Positions 38,401 to 48,490 of a stretch of 64,000 nt of DNA are shown here, piece after piece. Origin of the DNA: Dysidea avara (lineage: Eukaryota; Porifera; Demospongiae; Dictyoceratida; Dysideidae). Numbering within the stretch: the first letter of the stretch is position 1; every line of letters begins with the position of its first letter. The notes below the pieces were generated by a model, which was given only the letters and a program-made list of their open reading frames with translations, was not told where the DNA came from and searched no databases. The DNA is taken from contig NC_089280.1 of NCBI RefSeq assembly GCF_963678975.1, forward strand, positions 16,156,780 to 16,220,779. Direction: 5' to 3'. The translations under genes were made by a program, and so were the position numbers.

Positions 38401-39870
38401 TATGTGGAGTCCACAATGAAGGTACATAGTTATATAATTTTTTTAAATGTATATTTAGCATGTACAAGTACTTGTAAAAAGTACAGTATAAATAAAGTGG
38501 AAACATGTGATTGATTAAATGTTTGTGTTCTGTGTGATCATTAAGCTCCCTTGATAGCTTTCCTTGTGACACTTAACACCATCCTTTTCCATATATGGCT
38601 AAGGTCACTCTACTACTGATTGACTTATCATGTGCTTAGTACAGTGGAGAATGACACACTGAAGTCACTAGGATATGAACATGTTTTTTTTGTTGTTTCT
38701 TTGCGTATTTTTCTTTCCATCGTTTCTTTTTTGTGTGACGTACTATTGCCTTCAAGTTTTATCTACATTGCTGAGCATTGGAAATGTTCATTACATTAAA
38801 TCAAGCTCAAAAGCATTGTGGGACTATTGTATTAGAATATTTAACAACATAATGACTGCTCTATTAGAGTATCAGGCAAATGTGCAGTTGTTGTTCCTCA
38901 TTATCAATTTTCAGAAAATTCACCTACCGGTAATCACTTTACAAGCCTATTTGCTAAATAATAGTAAATATTGACACATCCTTTGCAATGAGGCTTAATT
39001 ACAAAGATAGGTGGGTTTGTTGACATAGCGTTACTAAGGTCACTGTTCAACTACTCTAACAAAGCATACATTTGTTGAGATACTTTAATAAAACAGTCAC
39101 TTCTTCACGGTCCACTCTACATATATTGACCAGAGCCCCACACAGTCTAAAGCTATCAGAATGATCAATTAATGTGTGACCAAGTTGGCATGGCCAAAGT
39201 CATGCTGTCCTTTGGTATCCACAATAGAGAGGTTTTACCACACTGGTATTACATGTATAACACACACAGGTGGATATTACTACTGGTGACAAGATCTCAT
39301 CAGATCTATCATTTGGTCCTCATGATGAAGGATATACTTCAATGATGGATTGTGTTGAACAAGTGGAGCTATCAGAGCAGCTGCAACTCTTTAAAGATGG
39401 TAAGAGAACACTTAATATAATCCTAGTACATGTACCTTATGGTATACAGGGTTCAAACAAACTGTCGTTAATCAAATGAATGGACTTGATGAGATGTTTA
39501 AGACAGTTGGGGAGGTGGTTGATACTTTAGATGAAGAATACTATTTGATGGGTGAAAAGAAGAGTTTTGTGAGCGATTCTGAAGTGAACTGGAATGATCA
39601 ACTTCAGACATCACAGCAACAATTGCAGTCCTTTAAACAAGGCAAGATACTCGAATCTGATAATGTTAATACATTCATATATTGTTAAGTATACTAACAG
39701 AATTTAAGGAGATTGCTTTCCAACATGCTCTAGAGCTAAACAAGTGGTATGAAATAATTGGAAAGATGGTTGATGACTTGGAAGAAAAGCACCAACTAAT
39801 TTTGATGGAAGAAAGGAAGGATTTTGAAGAAATATTGATGGTACAAATACAAGAAAAGGAAAATGAATGA
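29467..39870 (+). CDS. Unrecognised single-pass membrane protein with coiled-coil tail
   Basis: Gene model built from phase-consistent exons: 29467-29479, 36172-36243, about 36452-36705, 37409-37450, 38375-38421, 39270-39399, 39450-39641, 39701-39870 (stop TGA). The N-terminus MDGPGQPLRDYGG is followed by a hydrophobic segment (LLTIIVWFTINIFIW), a likely signal anchor. Then comes an acidic, Asn/Asp-rich part and two related helical modules, one with FKQTVVNQMNGLDEMF and one with FKEIAFQHALELNKWY, each preceded by a QLQ.F element. The intron 39642-39700 is GC-AG. Intron 1 contains an antisense Helitron. An extra open stretch at 36286-36396 does not fit the phase and is left out. I do not recognise the family. 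A decayed coiled-coil continuation follows the stop. Confidence 0.55.
30289..31806 (-). CDS. Helitron PIF1-like helicase part of RepHel
   Basis: Superfamily 1B DNA helicase domain that unwinds the element during rolling-circle transposition. The 505-codon frame has Walker A APGGTGKT (residues 75-82), Walker B VVDEAPM (about 155), GDFRQILPVIQGG, and the C-terminal motifs NKSQGQTF and YVALSRVGS. It ends at a stop at 30289. It is separated from Rep only by a one-base frameshift near 31800, in the run ccatgggagg; in intact Helitrons the two are one polypeptide. The damage is slight, so the insertion is probably young, or the shift is a sequencing error. Confidence 0.93.
   Translation of the reverse strand: MGGRELSEYGLPQPQAVDSDRFARVYRREIDYNPEEQQAYVNRNVPLLTADQQDVYDTFCSMIDRDEGGMLFLDAPGGTGKTFLINLILAKLRSVGDIALATASSGIAATLLTGGRTLHSTFKIPLDLHASDIPMCNIKKGTALCRVIIEAKAIVVDEAPMTNRGAFEALDRTLRDLTGNDNPMGGKCMLLCGDFRQILPVIQGGTRGNIVDACLKRSHLWNSVVVKQLHTNMRVHLCGDVAAGQFAEELLAIGDGKFPIDTLPDVVQLLDTMGTFVDSKEELVSRVYPDLLSNFSDLAWLSERCILAPLNKTTHSINMTLVEQLPGDCCDYRSLDTIPDESQAVHFPTEFLNSLEVSGLPQHLLLLKVGAPIIILRSLDPARVTNGTRCVVTKLSANTVEAKISHGRYAGHDIIIPCIPLIPSNSVLPFEFRRLQFPIALCFAMTINKSQGQTFKAVGFDLTDESFTHGMLYVALSRVGSADRLTLLVRGDCKTRNVVYSEVFR
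31683..34052 (-). CDS. Helitron Rep (HUH nuclease) part of RepHel
   Basis: Replication initiator part of a Helitron RepHel protein, which nicks and joins single-stranded transposon ends. The 789-codon frame contains FITMTTNPNWPEI, the HUH motif GLPHCHLLQWL (about residue 325) and the two-tyrosine motif YVLKYVHKG (about residue 470). The last roughly 45 residues, after FPWEV near 31800, are out of frame: the helicase continues in the +1-shifted frame that overlaps here. N-terminal zinc-finger sequence is not evident, so the start may be truncated. Catalytic residues are present. Confidence 0.93.
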   Translation of the reverse strand: MKSDNQQTEVATRCGIVDGLRLDIVRGITELLHDDNHYVQLIKVAKEIFEQHDEPANIRVVINENKRPVGEHARRYNSPMCDEVGVLMPNHNVHNRDIVLHYRDGSLQRISELHRGYDPLQYPLLFSYGTNGWYINLKLANGRKLTAMVYYRYHIMVRQQVSVLLKAKRLFQQFLVDVYCKIETECLQFLRREQKVLRADCYQDLRDAMIDGDGDPRNVGHRVILPSSFTDGPRYMHERQQDAMTCVRKYGHPDLFITMTTNPNWPEIRNNLLPGQEPLDRPDLVARVFRLKVKKLLEMFTKEMIFGKPRAWLYSTEWQKRGLPHCHLLQWLILEHKITPDKIDDVICAEIPDPMVDPELHQIMISNMVHGPCGSINPDSPCMEDGRCSKSYPKQFKADTQLRADSYPLYRRRSPEDGGQVATINMRVMGSRVTQEIDNRWIMPYNKLLLRSLNCHCNVELCVSIKSIKYVLKYVHKGCDQATFALRSDQVDEISDFQNARYISSSEAAWRILEFPIHERFPPVEQLAVHLENGQRVYFTEETAREQASGDPPKTTLTEFFVLCQSDDFARTLLYEEVPQYYTWSRKTWNRRKQGKDVADHPGVKEAQVIGRVYTISPRQGECFYLRLLLHHVRGPQSFADLRTVEGDLCSSFRDACLRLGLLEDDNQYHLAMEEASVSNSPASLRTLFAVILNWCEPSNPLEIYENHKEAMAEDFLHQQHTQHRDDDLEFNDDIFNVALNDLQEKLFPWEVGNCLSMGYPSLRQWIAIGLHVCTVGRLTIILKSNRHT
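34670..35270 (+). mobile_element. Composite dispersed repeat, copy D
   Basis: Short head fragment (34683-34740: aacaagggaggttgcctaca) followed by the body to 35270, with ggccattatgcttcgg, tgggacacaaaggagg and tacagtactgtatg. It lies in the first intron of the membrane/coiled-coil gene, next to the Helitron. The start of the body is partly lost. Confidence 0.6.
35800..35970 (-). mobile_element. Relic of a pogo-like MITE carrying the recurrent motif
   Basis: Two inverse copies of the motif (ctctattagagtat at 35810 and 35842) precede gattatctgaacatg and ggggtcggataattgagg...cactgta. This resembles the ends of the pogo-type element at 51799-52028, whose motif copies sit similarly inside. The element is incomplete. 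Confidence 0.5.
37487..38135. mobile_element. TIR element with TGCARKGGCGGATCC ends
   Basis: The left end TGCAATGGCGGATCCAGGA matches the right end in reverse complement (TGCAGGGGCGGATCCGGGA) at 16 of 19 positions. It is 649 bp long, non-coding, and lies in an intron of the membrane/coiled-coil gene between exons 37409-37450 and 38375-38421. Superfamily not assigned. Confidence 0.65.
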
Positions 39871-40258
39871 AACAGAAATATCAAATCAACTTGAAAGCAG
39901 AAAGAGAAAGGTACGATGAAGAGCTGAGAGTAAAATGAGCACTTAGGAAAAAACAAAAACAAGAGATAAAGAATAACCTGAGTACATGTTACCAGCTGAC
40001 CCCAAAACAACAAACAAAGTGAATGAGATAGAAAAGGAGCACAGCAAGAAGATAAAGGAAGTGAAACAAGACTACAAGAGGAAAATGAAAAAGGAGAAGA
40101 AGAATAAGCCAAATATGGAGGTGAAGCTTCAATATTTGATGGAAGATGAAAAGTGGGAAATACGAGCAATTAAAAGAGAATGTATCATGGAGTTGCGTGA
40201 ATTGGAAGAAAAATGGAGAAAGAAGAACAAACTCAAAGTGACACCCACAGAACAGTAG
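39871..40258 (+). pseudogene. Coiled-coil continuation broken by stops and frameshift
   Basis: Directly after the stop of the preceding gene the sequence stays Lys/Glu-rich and helix-like. One frame runs from ATG 39864 with YDEELRVK before a stop at about 39938. Another opens at 39986 and ends at 40258, with KKIKEVKQDYKRKMKKEKK and IMELRELEEKWRKKNK. Frame changes and stops suggest the original C-terminal coiled coil has decayed, or that unrecognised introns join these pieces. Composition, length and position link it to the gene upstream. Confidence 0.4.
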
Positions 40259-42570
40259 CAGCAAAGAATCCTTGAAAGTAAACAACCCTACAGAAAAATG
40301 AAATAAAAAATTCAAAACTTTAAACGAACAAAAAAATTAAATATGAAAAACAAAACAAAAAATTAAAAATGTACTAAAAACACATAAATTAACTTTATGC
40401 TGTGCTGCAACTACTTGTGTGCATTTTAATATTATAAAAATGTTTACTTTCAGTGTGTGTTGAGAGTATGTTCATTTATGTAGCTAACACCTGTAGATAT
40501 AGTAGCTGATGGTTTTTTTGATATTCAAACACTCTCTAGAGTTAACGATCAAGTACTCATGAATATTATCTACTTGTAGTCATACACATATGTAGCCCCG
40601 GCCAATTATACCAGCTTAATTTAAAGCACAATAGGAGAACAAATTAAAAGCATAATACCACAATAGGCATGAACTTGAAAATTTAATTCAAAAGCGCACA
40701 CTTGAAAGAAAGATCACAGCCAATATGTATTATCATATTTAAAAATGCATAATTAATTAACTATTTCTTGTTTAATTGTTCACACATCTCAGAAATAAGA
40801 TCGAGACATCAAGATTATGCTCCAGAGCTGACTGTTATATTAGAGTAAATTAGTCTTTCATAACTGCTGTATTAGAGTAAGTGACTGCCCCATTAGAGTG
40901 TTGGAAGTATAATTTTGAGTATAATAGGCTTGATTTTTGAACACTGCTCAAAAGCATAATAGGTAAAACTTTGGGCCGGGGCCTACCCATTTGACATGTT
41001 TTATACTGACTTTAAGCAGTTTACATGCAGCTTTATCAATAAACAACAATTATACACACACTGTACTAAAGAGTACTAATGTTAGTGTTCCTGACAAGAA
41101 TTTATGCCAATCAAACCCTACAGCCTTCATTGTGTCACTACCTGATGAAAAATGTATCATGTGAGTTGGGTCATGATCTTAATGAGAATTTAGTACCAAT
41201 TTTACAAACCAAGTACCAAAATTCTTAGCAAGTACTTGAGTATTTGCAGCATTTGTTTCAGCCCTACATTACATTCTTTGTGTTTAACTCAATACTAGAA
41301 ATAATTATGATACATGATGAAAATCATCTTTATGACTGAATCCATTAGAAAACACTTACAGGCAGCCATTTAAAAATTGATTATTTTGGTCTGCCTGCCT
41401 CACTGGAATGGTAGGTAGAGGCCATGCACATCCACCACAACAACAAACTCATGGGTGAGATGTGCCTTTTGTGGTTCTGATGAATGTCTACCTTCTGCAC
41501 TTTGCCATTCCTTTGTCTTCAATTACAGTAAATGGTCACCTTATTCTTGACTGCATGGGAAGTGCAGACCCGGCCCATTGGCATGGGGAACCCCCTCTTT
41601 AACAATTTCAGTATAAAATGCCCAACCTTAACTTTTATGTTAGATTAAGTGACTGAAATGTCACCAAATTCAGTTCCTTGTTAATATTAATTTTATTTTC
41701 ATTAGGAGCTAGATTCCCCTAGCTTCAGCATGCTTCACACACCCTGACGTAAAGTCTGGCTACAGCTCTGCAGTGGTGGAATGGGATGTATCTTAATGAC
41801 CATGATGTGAACATGGATAATTTAAAAGATTGTTGTTAGTGAAATTTTAATGAACGAAGTCAACTGGCCCTTGGCACTATCCAATGCCTTGTGAATAGTA
41901 GATTAAATAACTTCATTTATCAAACTTCCACAGGACTTGACAGACAATGACATGTATCCCACAAGTCAAAGGTAGCAATGGAAAGAAGGTTTTAAATACA
42001 TTTTACAAGTAGGCTGGCGTTCAAACCTCAAAGTCTGTTTGAGGTTTAGTTTTGTGGCACCACAAACATCAGCAAATGCCACTGAGGCTGCTCTCCAGCA
42101 GTGGTGTGGTGTTGAGTTGTTCAGAAACTTGCTAGGAGAATAAAGTATAGCTTATAGCTACAACAAAAAAGAAATTAGAAACTACCAAAATGGTACTTAG
42201 GATTAACAACAAATGTATTTTAACTACTCTACCAACCACATGGTTTTAAAGCTGCTCACATGCAGTTGTGTACAAACTTCATAGTAAATGAATGTGTCAG
42301 TTCTCAAGCATTGAAGTAGTTCATTTCAGTGTGTTCCGTTACAAAACTTGGAGCCAGAAACCATTCTACTAAAACATTTCACCTCTAAACAACTAAAGAT
42401 TTGATCACTATCTGCATTAAAAAAATCAAATACTGTAACTGTATTGAATTATAACCAAAACTTAACACATCCATTTCAGTTTCTTGTTCCTGTCCAGATT
42501 ATTACAAACAGCAGCTGGTTGTCTTCCCTTGGGCTATAATAACACAAAATATTAGTCAACATTATTTTTT
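40259..42570. other. No gene seen; motif copies and a repeat fragment
   Basis: AT-rich. Three inverse copies of the recurrent motif lie at about 40830, 40860 and 40888. A diverged copy of the repeat at 27877-28122 lies at 41435-41520. A long A/T-rich stretch (40300-40420) directly follows the coiled-coil relic. Confidence 0.5.
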
Positions 42571-42767
42571 AACTACTCACATAAAAAAGGGCACTCAAGA
42601 ACACATTTATGATTATGGTTACATATTTGCGTGTGTACACCCTGTGTAAGTATGTGTGTATGGACGTACGTGTGTGTGTATGTGTGTGTGCATACATGTA
42701 ACAAGAGACACAATGGTACAACATAATTATACAGCGTCTTGTTATAAAGATTCACTACATATTTGGA

Positions 42768-42960
42768 TCCACTGGAGAGCAGCCCACCCAACTGTGACAT
42801 TAATGGGTAACTGGTGTTAACTGGAGAAGCAAATACCAACTCCACATACGTATCACACAGTTGGTACCCACACATTCAATTGTGAGACATGGTGAAGCCT
42901 CCTACAAGTTATTAGTACTGTCTCAGGAGGATTTGCCTACACTGACTCTTAGCACCTGGG
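42768..42960. repeat. Partial SINE-like repeat
   Basis: The block gcagcccacccaactgtgac...aatgggtaactgg matches gcagcccacccagctgtaat...aatgggtacct at 60664-60700. The following gcaccTGGGTAGTACACAGG part is also repeat-like. This is a fragment of the SINE-like family described at 60470-60710. Confidence 0.45.
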
Positions 42961-42999
42961 TAGTACACAGGTGCATGTCCTAGTGCTGGTTCACTGAGT

Positions 43000-45980
43000 A
43001 TACATGAACATGTTAGCACAGTAGCCAAAGTGCATGCATGTGCGTGCATGCATCTGTATGCACATTGTACAAGAGACATGATGGCATAACATTCATCTTG
43101 TTTTAAAGAATTACCACATATTTGGATCCATTTAATAAACTAGAGAAATGATCACTTACTAGCATTGTGATTTTCAACTGTCTTCCCATGCCATTGTAGC
43201 CCATCTTGTGAAACTACAGTATACACACACACACACATAATAAGCCTACAACACATTCACCCACACAGATACATGGTATTACATGCATCCATGTAAACAC
43301 CTTATACATTATCATATAACATATAGCGGGCTTTTCTGAGGAAGGATGTTGCGGATTACCACCATCCACAATTTCATCAGGTTTTTTATGCATTTATAAT
43401 ACTCAAACAATGCCATTTTATTTGGGGGGGGTTTCAAGGAAGAAATTTTGCGGAATGCAATGTACTGTTTAAGTAGAGACCCCTGAGCACTGCCTAAAAT
43501 TCCACCTTTAAAAAACATCCTAGAAATATCTTATGCGACGAAAATCACCTTTAGGAATAGCACTAGTCCATAATTATAATATATAATATATAACAAAACA
43601 CTTACAGGTGGCCGGATATGATATTCCATATTGGCTGGGGGTTACTAGACTCTATAAAATATTTCTAAATTTTTCTTACTGTTTGAGTCAGTTCGGCCAT
43701 AGATAATAGACACCTCTACCACTGCACCATGAGCAGTCTGGAAACTATAGTCTTGCCCCAGACCGGTTATGAAGATCTTAATATGAATGTAATACCATGC
43801 ACTAGACTAGGTTTATACACGTAAAACTACTGATAGCTACATATAATGATGAGGAACTCAAAGACAGGTCTGACAGTGAAAGTCAACCATTTATCCAGCA
43901 GTGCTGTCGAATCACCTAACATTAACTTATAATATTTAAGTAGCATGTTAAGTCAGTAATTAATTGATTGTAGTACTATATTATACTCCCAGTGCCTAAA
44001 AAACTATTTTTTACAACTAGCCCTAGCTAACTTGAGACCGGGAGAGGGGGTATACACATAGTGTTTGAAGTGAGTACTTTTTGTTCTGTATATTGCCATG
44101 ATTGTCCAAAGAGTTAAAGTAAACAGAGGACTTGAGTTACAGAGTGCCAGTAAAGGTAAATTGTAGGGATTTCTAACTAATTAGTGGGGTCTGGGGCATA
44201 CCGAAAATTTTGAAACGTAAGTGTACCAAGATTGAATCTGGAAGGAAATGATTGAGATTTGGAAGTAATTAAAAAATATAGTTAGTGGACAAAATTTAAA
44301 AATAAAAACTATGTACATTATGATTATGTACAAAATGGAAATGAAAAGGCTAGCTATCTCAAGATAGGATTTTATTATTTATTATTAGCACTTTACAGTG
44401 ACCAGTACTGAAGGTCTACAGCAGCATGTGCTGCAGCCTTAGGATTACCTAACCTAATTTCAGGGACTTAGACTCCTAATGACTTTGGGATCTTAGGGAC
44501 CTTTAGTTTTAGTGAAATCCCTATAGTGCACACATGCAGAGACTGATCCAGAGGGGGTGGATGGGGTGGCTAGCCACCCACCATGCAGGGGCGTATATAG
44601 GGAGGGGGGGGGGGGGTCCAAGGGGTTCAGGAACCCCCCTGTAAAATTTAGACTTCTGCATGCAGGACCCTAACACACCGGCCATTTAGTGTGGCAGGAC
44701 AAAATGAGTGAGTGATATATTGTAATGGCACAGTACAACAATTGATAAAGCTTGCATTCATCTCTCAGGGAAGGATTTACAGAGGTAACATGAGCCCTAT
44801 TCAAAACTTGTTAAAAAATCGATATACTCTAATAGAGCAGTCAGGAATATACTCTAATAGAGCAGTCAAGTATATCACTGTTAAAACTGATGTGCTATGG
44901 TACGTGCTAAATTTTGACTGCTTCAGTCAAAAAAATAGCACCTAGAGGTGCTGCCATAGCACTTCATTTTTAACAGTGTATAGTTAGAACATGCATGTAA
45001 ATATCCATATCCATATGAAGTTTTTCAGACATTCTAACAAAACCGAGCATGATTTTATACTGCTTTAGTTTTGGTGTGTAGTGTTTAAAGATATAGAGCT
45101 CCAGTAATTTATCACTTGTGTTATGTAAAATGAATTCATGCTATGCAAATTTGTATAGTTATGACGTTTTGATTGTAAGTCATTACATTTGTATCAGTGA
45201 ATTTCTGGTTCCTATACAGTACCAGTGAGATAACTATCATTTACAGATTACTATATGTGTCTCTGTGTTATGCTGTCTGTTTCCACTAGGTAGCTTTATC
45301 TAGTACTAGCTTCATCCCAGGGGCACTTATATATATGCATTATAATGAATGAACTTTTTGCATAAATTATAGCAATTTGCTGAGTTTTGATTCATTAAAA
45401 TCTTGAAAGTCTCTCAGTGGCTGGGGGCTGTGCCCCCAGACCCCTGTGGGGTAAGTGATTAGAGGTAGGAGATGATTCACATTTACTTATTCAATGGAGC
45501 AAACTTAAAGTATCATCTCCTATATATCACATATAACAGAGAGGAATGTGCAGTGTGTGCACAGGTGTTATACAGTTTGTTTTAACCCGGCACTGGTGTT
45601 AACTCATGATCAGCCTGTACTGGGATTACAAAATACATTATATGTTCACAAGGGGATGCTACTAGCTATGTGCTTCACTCGAGGCTTCAACTGTACAAGC
45701 CTACCAAGACACGGACTCTCATCTTAAAATCTGGGCCACTGAGCCACCCACCTTGGTTTATTCAGTTCTGGATCAGTGCCTGGCATAAATTGTAATAGAG
45801 TTAAGACTGATGTACAACACCACATAAGTACGTACAACTTTGAGTTTATACTTTTCAGTGCTATTTTTGTCCATGTTTTACAATTAGTCAAATTGAGAGT
45901 CAAATCCGTACCATGCACTAGATTCAATCGAGGGATAGGTAACAAGCCAAAATCGTCTACGAAATTTCAAAATTTGAAAT
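43000..45980. other. No gene seen; repeats only
   Basis: Contains a CA microsatellite (43223-43237), a G-rich tract at about 44590-44616 beginning gcaggggcgtatatagg (an end typical of MITEs), two tandem copies of the recurrent motif (44823, 44849), and a small hairpin gggggctgtgccccc at 45424-45438. No supported coding sequence. Confidence 0.5.
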
Positions 45981-45984
45981 ATGG

Positions 45985-47974
45985 GTGCCCATAATTATTT
46001 TATCTTTCAAGGAACATTTCACTTTCTATTTTTCCATAAAATTCAATTTTTTAAAGTGCTGTCACTTCATTCGACCATTTCTCCCAGATACTTTTCTTCC
46101 ACATGGCCAAGTTGGAGTTGGGATCCAAGGTGGCCTGGAAGGGGCTATACATACTGTGTGTTGTGCTCTTTCTGAACTTGGTAGTGATAAATCGCTTGCT
46201 CTTCTGAAAATAGATATGAAAAATGCTTTTAATGAATGTAGCTGTACGGCCTTTCTTGATTGTGTTTCTAAAGATTTTCCTGAAATTTCCCATTGTGTGC
46301 ATTGGTGTTATAGCCAGCCTGCTGAACTGCGTTTTGGTCACCGACGTATTCTTGCTTCCACAGATGTTCAACAGGGTGATTCTCTTGGCCCTCTGTTGTT
46401 CTCTTTAGTTTTGCTTCAGTTTCTTGATTCAACTTCTGCTAGTGAAAGGTACCTCCTGAGTTTGTGGTATTTGGATGATCGTACATTTATTGGGTCTAGG
46501 TCCACTCTTCTTTCCTTACTATCGTGCTTTGCTCATTCTGGGCCAAGTTTTGTCCTGCACATTAATTTATCTAAATGTGAGCTTTACTGGCCTTCTGGAG
46601 ATTGTTCTTTTCCTGGCTTTCCTCATACAATCAAACGCATTGACCCTATGAGCAGTGGCTTGGAGCTGTTGGGGTCTCCTGTTTGGGGACCTCCTCAATT
46701 TTTTGTTTCCTTTTTGTCTACTAAACTTGACAAAACTTCCTCTATTCAGAAAAAGCTTGCTGAACTTGAAGATCCTCAAGTAGAATTGCATTTACTTAGG
46801 AGCTGTCTCAGTGTTTGTAAAATCACCCACATTTTATGTTGTGTGCCTCCTCCCTCCTTAGGTTGTTTTCTGTCTTTGTTTGATCCCAACCTACGCAATT
46901 GCCTTAGTAGGATTGTGTGCTGTAGCATTTCTGATAGCGCTTGGTTCCAAGCTACTTTACCTTTTCGTATGGGAGGTTTGGGGTTACGTGACTCACAGTG
47001 CTCTTCTCACCCTTCTTTTCTGGATTCATTGAATTCAGCCTGAGTTTTGGTGTCCCGCTTATTTGATGCTACTTTGTTCATGCCGGGAGAAGACAGTGCT
47101 CTCTCTTATTTTGATAATTTATCGATTTCTACAACCAGTGTATCCTCCCAATGTGAACTATAGGCTTCTCTTGATAATCAGCTATTTTCACAGATTTTTA
47201 ATACCTCAAACATTCGTGATCAAGCACGCCTAAGTGCTGACTCTCTTTCTTCTGGGACTAGTAGTGGCTGGCTGAAGGCAATTCCACAGCCTTCTTTGGG
47301 TTTGGCTTTGTCTTTGCATGATTTCATTATCGCTCTTCGTATATGGTTGGGTGTTCCACTTTTTCCCTTGTCACCGCTTTGTACATGCTTGTCTGTGATT
47401 GATCAATTTGGCAACCACCTCCTTGACCTAGGTTGCTGACATGGCCCATTGCATATCCAACTTGACGCCATGGTGCTTTGGTTACTGTTGTACATCATGC
47501 TCTACTCCAAGGTGTTCTCGGGAGCAAGGTATTGCCTCTTCTGACCAGTCTCGTCCTGGGGACATTTACCAGGGACATTTATCACCCTGATTTCTCATTG
47601 GGTCGTCCAGCATACTTTGACCTCTCTGTCAGGTGCACAACTCAGCCTGCTTTTATATCCTCTGCTGCTTCTCAGGCTGGGGTGGCTGCTGCTGCCGGTG
47701 AGGAAGTTAAGGACAATCGTTATTTAGATTCTGTTACCAATGATGGAGGTGACTTTATTCCTCTGGTATGTGAATCATTCGGTGTTTGGTCTCTTTTGCT
47801 TTGTCCACTCTTTTTACAATTGCTGACCGCACTACAGTTAAAAATGGTTTGTCTCGGAAGTTGGCTAGGAGGCAATTGTTGCAAAGTTCATCAGTGACTT
47901 TATGGGAATACAATGCCAAAATGGTCATCAGATACTATGCTCTTTGCTCGGAGGACGCGATAGATTTTGTTTAG
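45985..47974 (+). pseudogene. Decayed retroelement: reverse transcriptase plus conserved C-terminal nuclease-like region
   Basis: The main frame (to the stop at 47041) is a reverse transcriptase from about 46090: motif A LLKIDMKNAFN, motif B QQGDSLGPLLFSLVL, motif C LWYLDDRTFIG with YxDD-type catalytic aspartates intact. The same frame continues, with stops at 47041, 47161 and 47440, through HDFIIALRIWLGVP. A shifted frame then gives HPDFSLGRPAYFDLSV and FIPLVCESFGVWS, and another ALSTLFTIADRTTVKNG and LSRKLARRQLL, ending SVTLWEYNAKMVIRYYAL. The C-terminal part resembles the RT-associated tail common in invertebrate genomes; the RPAYFDLSV block suggests a PD-(D/E)XK-like nuclease, by inference. 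The 5' part is missing. At least three stops and two frameshifts make it non-functional. Confidence 0.8.
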
Positions 47975-48490
47975 GTTTATATTAAATGTACATAGTTAAG
48001 TAGGTGTAGCTTGTAAGTAGTTTAGTTTATTGTAATTTGTATTATTTTGTGTTAATTACATTTCATTACTTTAGGGCATTTAAAAAAAATTAAAATCCGT
48101 AATTTTTGATGTCCGTAAACTCCCGTTACATCTGTTCGATCGTCAACTTCAATCTTTCAAATGTACAAAATTTCAGGCAAATCAGGTCGTTACCAATCCC
48201 TCGCATTCAACTGAACAACGTGACTAGCCAAAAGGCCACACTACTCCCTTTTTTTAAGCCTCTGATTATACCTTCGTATGGAGGTTCCCGGACAGTAAAA
48301 AAAATACACAACCGGAGAGTCCGAGGGAGAGTCAACCACGGCAAGTGTGATTTAGCGTACGTAGCTACCTGGCTGAATAAGCGCGGACCAATAAGCGCCA
48401 CTTCGAAAAATAACTGGCTCGATCGACCTGTGACCATATGCTCAGCTGTGACTGACCAGAGTGACTGACTGAAACCTCGATGGGTGGAAG

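Noticed and set aside
40259-42570. Possible CRISPR-like or regularly spaced array from the motif copies at 40830-40900
   Set aside because: There are only three degenerate copies with irregular spacing in animal DNA. They fit the dispersed motif family instead.
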